This document shows, in pieces, positions 55,831 through 64,000 of a DNA stretch of 64,000 bases; within the stretch, counting starts at the first letter, position 1, and the number at the start of each line of letters is the position of its first letter. Origin of the DNA: Bimastos eiseni. Lineage: Eukaryota > Annelida > Clitellata > Crassiclitellata > Lumbricidae. The DNA is taken from contig OY365810.1 of NCBI GenBank assembly GCA_959347315.1, positions 29,254,924 to 29,318,923 of the forward strand, read 5' to 3'. The notes under the pieces were generated by a model that was given only the letters and a program-made list of their open reading frames with translations, searched no databases and was not told the DNA's origin. The position numbers were made by a program, and so were the translations under genes.

Positions 55831-58145
55831 GATCTGAAACAATTATTTTAAAACCACTGCAGTCGAACATAATGGCCAGATGTTCATTACACGTAGACGA
55901 TGCCTAACCGACCCTCATGGCACATGATAAGGTATTTAGGTCTTTTAACAGCGCGAATGCGCCAAAGGTAGGGTAAACGAAAAGGTTTCTAAACACAAAA
56001 TTTCAGATGAGCTCTCAGCTCAGCCGAAGAAGTAAAGTTTTCGTGTATATTCCGGCCGAAGTTTCGGCCGCAGAAGATAGTTGTATCCATTACTTAATGA
56101 CGAACAGTCTCACCATTTTGATTAAATTACAACTGACCTACCTGCGTTACGTAGGCTTACAATCTGATTATGAATTTAATACTGAGTCACAGACAAATAT
56201 TAACAAAGCAAACACACGAGAAAGACTAATTTTAAGGTAAACACAAGAACTTTCACTATGGCTTTCACTTTCACTGAAATCTAATCGTGCGTAAGCATAA
56301 ACACGCATACACAAACTCATACGCAGACATACACATGGTCGCACACACACACCCACATCGACATATATTTAGGTAGAAAACTTAAGGAACTATTAGCATA
56401 TTGCCGAGTTAGCAGAGAAATCAAATTCAAATATCCTAGACACAAGCAGAGACTTATTTTGTCATGGTTTGAATTAATAAGGATAAAATGTTGCTTCCAA
56501 AACGTGGACATATGTGATAAATAATGGAAACACTAGAGTTTTTACATTTGTGAAATTTCTGAGAGACCGTCCCTTTCTCTCCCCCGTATTCGCCTTTGCC
56601 CCTTAGGCAGAGAAATTCCGGGCCGATAGACAGGTCAGTTATGACCGGGCTTCTTAACTAGACGGAAGAGGACGCGTTCCAGAGCAAAAAATAAAGTACG
56701 GTAATATTCGTTTGCGGGATTTGAAACTGTTCGTCTTTTATAAAAGGCATTGATCATAGGTTTAACATTTACGTATTGTAATGTCTGTCTCAAGGTAATT
56801 GTGGGCCTAATTCTGGCCCCTAAAAATCACTGGACGCACTGCATCTCTCGGCAGACCTGGCGATAATCCCTATGACTTGATAAAATGCAGAGCTTATTGG
56901 CTTTCGAGTGGCGCTTAAAAGTTTTAAAAGTACGATTACATCTACTGCATAATTTGCAGGCAGGCAGTCTCTTAGTGACGCCTAGGTTTCCTCTTAGCAA
57001 CTTCCATCTACGTCATCGAGAGTGTGAATCTATACCACAATTCGTAGTCTATGCTGAAAGCAGGTGCGATGCGAGAAAGCGTATCTAAGAGAGTGAAGGT
57101 GTTATGAGCCGAGTGTGGGCTTTAGAGTTCAGTAAAAAGAACTTAAGAGTGTGAATGCTGGATTTAAATGCACTCGTGTTAGTTGTTTTGTAGGCTGTTT
57201 GCAATTCATAAGATAAATATTCAATTCCTGCGAACATCTTATATTTTGAAGTTTAGCTTGAATGCTTTTCAACTTTTGCAAGTCGGATATTTCTATTGAC
57301 ACGCACTGAACAAAACTCTGATGTACATCGCGTTGCCGGTCATATATCACCTGTCTAGTATTTAAATCGGCTTACAGTAAGTGTTGGTTATATTGTTTCC
57401 AAGCTAATCTGTTGTTTAAAGAGAAGTGTCTTCATATTGGCACATGGTGTTTTATTATTACAAAGCGCCTGTAGTTCACTAGAGTACAGTTTACTGGAGT
57501 TTAGTTTTGCAGTCTGTTAGAACCTACCGTCTGATATGCCAGACGTCAACAAACGCGCTCGTGGAGTCGTTGTCTAAAACTAAGCATTGCAGGTTAATCT
57601 GCGCAGAATCTGTTCAGAGTTAGTTTATACTTTACTACTTAAGCCCAATGAAACATGAACTGTGCTGTATATATGTATGTGTTGTTAGTGGAGTACAATG
57701 GAATTATATTTAATGGGATAAGGTTGATGGTGTGAATTGTATGATTATTAATTTAAGTTTAAGACCATTGAATTTAGCTGCTTTGGATGACATTTTGTAT
57801 AATTTTCAAGTTTATTGACCCTGCACAAACTATCAAAAAGTCAAAAACTCTGTGGTCTTTTAACCCAACAGCATCAATTGACAAGCTTCATATTTAAAAA
57901 AACAATAAAGCATTAGAATTAATTTAGCTCACATTCAGTTTAAAAATTTGGTTGCAAAACTACAATATCATCATCACATCTAACACTGTCTTTGTCAATA
58001 TCACTGTCATCTGAATACAGCCAAGACGACAGACCAGCATAGCATCACTTAACCCATACCATAATGTGTGATATACAATACCATATAAGTCTATATGCAG
58101 ATACATGTAATATATATAGTGGTATAAAACAGTGGTATATGATTA
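55831..58145. other. 5' flank of the HOIL-1/SHARPIN-like gene and intergenic sequence
   Basis: The minus-strand promoter and a 5' UTR exon of the gene at 52870-55830 should lie in the first part, but I cannot place them. A CA/CACAC-rich microsatellite-like tract is at about 56300-56355. Frames at 56007-56240 and 56885-57088 lack supporting splice or homology evidence. Confidence 0.35.
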
Positions 58146-58866
58146 GGGCATAACCGGAAATCGCCTCAGACATTCACCTCGGCCGAATATTGGACTATTT
58201 GGAAGTATTCGCCTTGGCCAATATTACACCCGCAAATAGCTAAAAATAACTGTTTTGATAAAATAATTTTTTTGATAAATAATATTTTTTCATCAAATAA
58301 TATTTTTTCATCAAATACATCTAGGACTAAATGGACTTACTTATAAGCTATTGATTAATTAAACAAGAACTTAACATTCCATTGAATTTTCTTTAAAATA
58401 ATGATCATGTTAATTTATACTTTTAATTTGTTTTGGTTGTATTCCTCAGGTGGCAACCAAATCTGTAATTTTCCCGCTTGAATTGAATCCACCCACTTTC
58501 CGGTTAACATTAGAGAGTAAAGACGTCATTGATAACTTCATATTTCAAATTTTATAACAAGGTTTTACATTTTTTTCACAAGTAAAGTTATTAAATAATA
58601 AATATATTGCTATAGCCTAGAGTCCACCAATACCCTATATGAAGGATATTGCTATAGACTCTGCATATATTTACTATATATTGACTACATTGACTATAGA
58701 TAGTTTTCCATAATTTTGCATGTGGCAGGTTAACTATGCTTTGCATACGGATGGTACTCGTTGCCAGATTTGCCGCTACTATTAGGTTCGTACCCGGATC
58801 CGGCAAATAGTTCATCCAAATACTCGTATTCGGTACTCGGTGGAAATTGTCTACTCGGTTATGCCC
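58146..58866 (-). mobile_element. TA-flanked MITE M3, copy 2
   Basis: 721 bp, TA|GGGCATAACCGG ... CGGTTATGCCC|TA. It is inverted relative to 40447-41119 and alignable throughout. The termini are perfect, so it is the better-preserved end pair. Confidence 0.88.
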
Positions 58867-59076
58867 TATATATAATAGTCCGGCCACAAACTGGTTAAAT
58901 CTGACCAGTTGTGAATCTCCAGCTAAATCTGCCAAAGATTCAGCACCAAAAATATATTTTCAATTAGATTTTAACCCATTCAACCATGTAATTACTCTTC
59001 AGAACTACATTGTTGGCTCATCTTTTGTTACATACTACTGTTTATAAGGTCTTTAGTATTATATATGCTGTACGAA

Positions 59077-59371
59077 TGGTTAATGCATATGAACTTTATG
59101 CAGGTTAACCCTTTAATGACCAGCGTTATTGATTATGCCTTACACTTTAGTGCATGCTGGTCGTTAAAGGGTTAAGGCCTGATATAGCGCTGTGTGGATT
59201 AAGTTTTTACTATTAGAAAAATTGACCATTCTGATTGGCTGAACTTTAGATCACAAAGGATCATATGGCGAAACTTATTGTATCTAGTGCATTTATTGGT
59301 ACATGCTGAAATTTATGTGGCGCTTTTACTATTCATATTCGGTTCAATAAACATTTGGCCAAATAAGAATG
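59077..59371 (+). repeat. 295-bp direct repeat, left copy
   Basis: About 98% identical to 59964-60258 (five substitutions noticed). It contains a TTAACCCTTTAATGACCAGC palindrome at 59105-59175 and the text TGACCATTCTGATTGGCTGA. The ends have no TG...CA and no flanking duplication that I can see. Confidence 0.92.
59105..59175. repeat. Palindromic repeat, TTAACCCTTTAACGACC family
   Basis: Arms TTAACCCTTTAATGACCAGC and GCTGGTCGTTAAAGGGTTAA pair with one mismatch. It is nested in the left 295-bp repeat. Confidence 0.85.
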
Positions 59372-59873
59372 CCTCTAAGCCTTCCACTCTGTTGGGTTAG
59401 TTAATCATTATCAACATCAACACAAGTTATCCTACTTGTTCCAAATGTTGTAACTGAATACTATTCTGTTTGATCATGGATTCTTCCTGCCTCTGGTTAG
59501 GAATACTACTGATGAGGGTTTTGTTAAAATAGCAATTATCATTTATCAGCATCTTAAATTTGAGTTTTGGGTCATCTTAGCTTGCATCGGACAGATGACC
59601 TCGGCAACACTTGTGAGAAGTATCTACGACAGGTACTATTCAAGCATACTATAGGCTAAGATCTTTGCTCTCATCTGATTTTTGAATTTGAACACTTTCT
59701 TGAAGTAAGCCAAAGGGCATGTTGGTTAAGAAAGTCTGAAAGTGGTTTCGTTTTTGCCTTTTAGCATTAAGCTTTAAATCTGATGATTAAATAGAATCAC
59801 AAATGAAAATTCATTTGCATGCATTGTATTGTTCAGAGCATTTGATTGGTTGGATTAATAGGTCAAAGTAGAG

Positions 59874-62754
59874 ATGGACAAGGATTCGAATGAACTTGGA
59901 ATACTCTTCCAGCAGATTGTCTCTGACATCAAGGTAAGAGTTTGGATTGATAAGGCATCGAGTTGGTTAATGCATATGAACTTTATGCAGGTTAACCCTT
60001 TAATGACCAGTGTTATTGATTATGCCTTACACTTTAGGACATGCTGGTCGTTAAAGGGTTAAGGCCTGATATAGCGCTGTGTGGATTAAGTTTTTACTAT
60101 TAGAAAAATTGACCATTCTGATTGGCTGAACTTTAGATCACAAAGGATCATATGGCAAAACTTATTGTATCTAGTGCATTTATTGGTACATGCTGAAATT
60201 TATGTGGTGCTTTTACTATTTATATTCGGTTCAATAAACATTTGGCCAAATAAGAATGAGCTATTTGCATTCAGAGTGAATGGAATATTAATATTTGATG
60301 CGGCTCTAGTCTGATGTTGTTTTCATTTTATCTTTTGACAACATGGTCAAGTCTTTAGTTTCATAAGCGTATCTTTTAGAGTTCATCTGCCAAGTCAATG
60401 ACCTATGAACCACACTAAGATTGGTAGAATCAGTGATTTGAATGGGGAGTCATTGCAAATACCTAATTGCTGAAGTGTTTTTGTTCTGTATAACTAATGC
60501 AAAAGTTAATGATTCAAAACACAAACGAAGATGAACCAGTAGGTTATTATTTTAATGCCTTGTTGTTCTTAAATGGATAAGTGCTTTTAAAAAGAATGAT
60601 TTCTTCAGACCAAACTTTTCTTTGGTCACTGAGGTCTACCAGTTATTGAGTCTGCATGTATCCAGTCATATTTGTAACACTTAATCTCTGTGCTTGGAGG
60701 GTGTAAGCATGAGGTTTCCCATCAGTCATAGTCGTGTATTTATATAGTGCCACTTTTAGAGAAATTCCTCAAAGGCACTCCCTGACAACCACAGTTGAAA
60801 AGAATGGTTTACAAATGCTTACGGAAAAGAGGCAAAGAAAGGCCAAGAAGTTCATTAGGGAGATGGCTGGGTGATATATTTCTGAAAGATGAACCACCAC
60901 AGTAAAGATTTGATGGAGCAAAGTGGAAGTTTGATCTATTGGGACAACCGGATTGCCTTGCAAGGCTTGTGTGGAAGGACAAAGGATTCTACTGCTTGGT
61001 ATGGATGACACTGGCACACAAAGCTCCTAAGATAAAGTTTAACTGGGGCTTCACCTTGACATGAGTATCAAAATCTTAAACTCAATGCATCTTTGCATAG
61101 GCAGCTAGTGGAGTTTCTCTCACATAAGATATATGCCCAGCTTTGGTGTGCTACGCATTAGATGAGCTGCAGCTTTAAGAACTGACTGCAACTGAATAAT
61201 GTGAGGTTGGATCATTTTATTCTTTTGGGCAATTTGCATACTTCTAATTGAGTCATTAGAAAGTTTTGCCAAAAAAATAATTAATAAATAAATTGCACTA
61301 AATTAGCAGGTTTCTTAGTTACCATTGATGTCATTGTAGAGTAAGAAAGTGTAAACACTACTTAAGTCATGTATCATAATCATCATCATACTATCATCAT
61401 TCGGTTTGGATAACCTGGAATCAATTGTATTTGCATTCAAGTTGTTGCAGGAAAATTCCTTCAGTTGGCGGGTTGAAGTGTTTTGAATAGGATGTGCAAA
61501 CAATTTGGTTGAAATATGTTCGTTTTAATAAGCAATGTTTGAGACAATAGAATGAAGCTGTGATGACATCATTGACATATGCTCTGTCCATTATGCTACA
61601 GGCTGTTTGTTTGCTATGTGCAGTTGATTGACAGGTCGTTGAATAATCTGACACATGTTGAACTGCTCTAAAGCATGCTGAATGAGTATGACAGTCTTCT
61701 TCTTTGCATACTTATCTGTTCTGCACTTTATACCACAGCTTGTTGGGCCAATGCACGTGGGGTCATCTATGTGTGGTTATCATTAGCCTAAAACAATGCT
61801 TTTTGGCCAAGCACAATACTTGAAATCAGTCCATGTGATTATTCATCATACTGTCTTGCTCTGGTTTTACAAAGAGATCATACCATTTTTGGCAAGCCTT
61901 ATATTTTGACACTCACTCTTTACATTGTGCAGAGTCTCTTATGTCTCAGTTAAGAGTTGCCTTTTCATTTGGCTTATTCACCATGGGCTTCTTTTCTGTG
62001 TCCATGGTATGACCTTCTTGTATTGACATGACTACAGCACTTGACTCTTGTAGTGTGGCTCTTGAGCTCTTTGGATAAATGTGTGAAACCTGTAAAACTG
62101 TGTTATGGAGATGCTTAATAATGACTCTGGATGTGAAGATATTCTGAACTTTGAACAAATGTACAGATATTATTTGAGTAAAATTTCATCAAAAGATGTA
62201 GATTTATTCATGTGATTAAGCTCTTCCTGCCATCTATGTGCAAAGCAATTGTCAAATTTATAGTCTTTGACTAAGCTAAGCAGCATGCAATAGGCAAGTG
62301 TAGTTTTTAAAATTTACTGAATTATTTTAAATGTACAATAGAGGCTGAATTGAAGGCAGTATTAAGTTTGTAGACTTGTATTGTCTCTCTCTGGTCTGGC
62401 AATGCCAACTTGGCCTTGCAACAGCCTACCTCACAGACCTCTGTCATCCGGTGTCAAGGAGGGGTTGTCGCTCCCTTTGCTCTGCTGAGAGGTCTTGTAT
62501 TGGAAAATACATAAGTTTACTTATTGCTATCATACATCATGCTAAATACATAGCAACAATCTTGATCTGTATCTGTCAGTCTTTGGCTGAATCCAGACTT
62601 CCACAGGAACTTGAAGCCAGACTACAGCAGTGTTATTCAGTCCACTGTATTATTGCTGTGGGCCACCACACCACATTGTCTTGCTTCTATCAAAGGGAGG
62701 ATCCAGGAGCCACTCCAGTCATTATTACCTCTTTTTCTGAGTTTCAAACGCAGG
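59874..62754 (+). CDS. Candidate start of an unidentified gene (two exons proposed, incomplete)
   Basis: Exon A, 59874-59933: an ATG 12 nt after an AATAG acceptor opens MDKDSNELGILFQQIVSDIK and ends in phase 0 at a strong GTAAGA donor, a typical first coding exon after a 5' UTR intron. Exon B, about 62608-62754: after CCACAG the phase-0 frame reads ELEARLQQCYSVHCIIAVGH, continues through TTLSCFYQREDPGATPVIIT, and ends EFQTQ at CAG|GTGGAA. The two are compatible in phase, but the join is inferred and intermediate exons may exist. I do not recognise the protein. The downstream part would lie beyond the window or in exons I cannot see. Exon A sits between two nearly identical 295-bp repeats, 31 bp from the right one. 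Confidence 0.4.
59964..60258 (+). repeat. 295-bp direct repeat, right copy
   Basis: Partner of 59077-59371 at a constant offset of 887 bp. It contains the palindrome at 59992-60062. Confidence 0.92.
59992..60062. repeat. Palindromic repeat, TTAACCCTTTAACGACC family
   Basis: Arms TTAACCCTTTAATGACCAGT and GCTGGTCGTTAAAGGGTTAA; nested in the right 295-bp repeat. Confidence 0.85.
60735..60790 (-). mobile_element. LINE 3'-tail fragment
   Basis: TTTATATAGTGCCACTTTTA and CCTCAAAGGCACTCCCTG resemble the tail family (TATAGCGCC ... GGCGCTC). Confidence 0.4.
60791..62394. other. Long stretch without recognised exons
   Basis: AT-rich sequence, treated here as an intron of the candidate gene at 59874. 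It includes a (CAT)n-like run at about 61378-61400. No frame with convincing splice sites was found. Confidence 0.35.
62395..62505 (+). mobile_element. Short L2/CR1-like LINE fragment
   Basis: The frame reads G-L-A-T-A-Y-L-T-D-L-C-H-P-V-S-R-R-G-C-R-S-L, closely matching the L2/CR1 C-terminal block (GLAPxYLxDL...RSLRS). Confidence 0.5.
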
Positions 62755-63481
62755 TGGAAAGAACAAAGAGCAGGTGTGAAAGAGCTAGATAAGACTTCAT
62801 GGTAGCCAATGGCATCTTGTCCTTCCCCTAAAACATGTGAAATGGCATCAGATGCAGTCCTCTGGCTTTTCCTTGCTTCTTCTCTTCATTCTCTCTCTTG
62901 CCAACCATACACTCTGAGTTTGGACATCGGACACAGCAGGCAAACTGCCAATGTGTTTATCTTCCACCCTCACTGTCCTTTGTTAAATACCTACACGTCA
63001 CATAAAATTGACAAATCGCAAATGCCACTATATAAGAATTAAGTGGATGCCCCATTTTACTAGATTGCTGGTGTCATGCTTGTGCTTGAAGATCACATGA
63101 CTACTGGTGCTAGTCAGATTTATGGCTAAACGGATTAACGTAATAACTGAAGATTACCTTACATGATCAGAACTCACAAATCAGACCAGAGATAGTAACA
63201 CCATATCATACTATATGAAGTTAACTATATAAAGGTAAGATAGAATCTCAGTGTTCAGCATTTCACTCTTAACACAAGTTGATTTGATGGGTTGACCAGT
63301 TGCTTTACATAATAACTTTTCATTAAGTCAACTCACACTGACAAACTGCAGCAGGATTACATGATGTAGTGTTGACATAATGATAACAAGTTTAACAGGA
63401 GTCAATTGTTACTGTATAGCAGCCTGCAAGGTGCCTCTCTGTACTACTGCTCATTTTACCAATTCCACCTAGCAATTGTAG

Positions 63482-63571
63482 GGATTAGTCAAACGTATGG
63501 GGCTAGTGGGTATCGAACCTACGACCTTCTGATCTTCGTGCCTAAGTGTTACCATTCAACTATTTCCCTTC
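63482..63571 (-). mobile_element. tRNA-derived SINE head or tRNA pseudogene
   Basis: The reverse strand carries an A-box-like TAGTTGAATGGTAACAC and a perfect B box GGTTCGATACC (63509-63519, reverse strand) at tRNA-like spacing. The arms do not fold into a complete cloverleaf, so I do not call a functional tRNA. It is a different family from S1. Confidence 0.55.
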
Positions 63572-64000
63572 TTATGAGGAAGTTATCTCCTTGTTCATTG
63601 GGAAACTAGAAGTGCATATGAATTACAGGAGGCGTTTTTCTAATGACTTCTATCACCATTTTTGGGGATCTACACATAAATGTGTTACTGGGCAGAATGC
63701 AACATGACTGCCTATTCTAAGCAGAACCCACGTAATCATGCTCTAACTGTAGACAAATCTTCAAAACTCAAACCTCATTTCACACTTCTTAGTTGATGCC
63801 TATCAGGACCCATGAACTACTTCATTCAAAAATGTATGTAGATCCCATTCAAGCTAACTACTTAGAGGTGTTCCCAACTCCAGGCATTACAAAAAAATGT
63901 CCATAAAGCTTATCAGTGCATTATCTATGGCACAAAGCTCCCACCCACGGAGGCCTTTCCAGACCCTTTGGACTGCTACAGAGAATGCACCGGTCTGTAT

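Noticed and set aside
59077..60258. Small LTR retrotransposon (TRIM) formed by the 295-bp repeats
   Set aside because: The repeats do not begin TG and end CA, there is no primer-binding site or polypurine tract that I can see, and no flanking target-site duplication.

Overview
The window is a stretch of nuclear DNA from an animal, most likely a marine invertebrate. It is AT-rich, with small exons (mostly 50-300 bp) in 0.2-2 kb introns, AATAAA poly(A) signals, and a dense load of LINE, SINE and short inverted-repeat transposon (MITE) copies. I cannot name the species; a sponge or another early-branching or invertebrate lineage would fit. There are no prokaryotic operons, CRISPR arrays or phage features. 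The protein-coding content is ordinary and well conserved, and almost everything between exons is repeat-derived or featureless.

Layout. 0.55-0.84 kb: a possible last exon of an unidentified plus-strand gene that begins outside the window. 3.3-4.6 kb: an old repeat interrupted by a hAT-type element with a perfect 8-bp target-site duplication. 5.1-11.7 kb (+): NDUFAF7, ten exons, complete, including a short exon 1 that supplies the mitochondrial presequence. 12.1-12.6 and 14.4-15.4 kb: two copies of one MITE. 13.8-17.6 kb (+): a BTBD17-like BTB/BACK protein, three exons. 18.8-20.5 kb: repeats. 21.1-36.4 kb (+): LARS2, 21 clear exons plus a likely 13-nt microexon, 905 residues. 37.1-37.8 kb: second hAT-type copy, inverted. 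38.0-38.4 kb: a single-exon 129-residue ORF of unknown function. 39.1-41.1 kb: L2/CR1-like LINE debris and a TA-flanked MITE. 41.1-48.6 kb (+): PAAF1, eleven exons. 49.6-51.3 kb (-): ribosomal protein gene RPS28, three exons, tail-to-tail with PAAF1. 52.9-55.8 kb (-): a HOIL-1/SHARPIN family gene with LTM, UBL and NZF regions but no RING-IBR-RING. 58.1-58.9 kb: second copy of the TA-flanked MITE. 59.9-62.8 kb (+): a candidate start of an unidentified gene. 63.5 kb: a tRNA-derived SINE head.

The genes do not form a functional cluster, though three serve mitochondrial or translation functions (NDUFAF7 in complex I assembly, LARS2 in mitochondrial translation, RPS28 in the cytosolic ribosome) and two serve ubiquitin-proteasome biology (PAAF1 and the HOIL-1/SHARPIN-like gene). 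Gene models were built by joining exons on splice sites and reading phase. Total lengths come out very close to the human proteins (444 vs about 441 residues for NDUFAF7, 905 vs about 903 for LARS2, 405 vs about 392 for PAAF1, 68 vs 69 for RPS28; human lengths from memory).

Most notable: the RBR-less HOIL-1/SHARPIN-like gene; three GC-AG introns among about 49; the 13-nt LARS2 microexon; a hAT-type insertion whose pre-insertion site is preserved in a paralogous repeat; and a PAAF1 start codon 26 bp from a MITE end.
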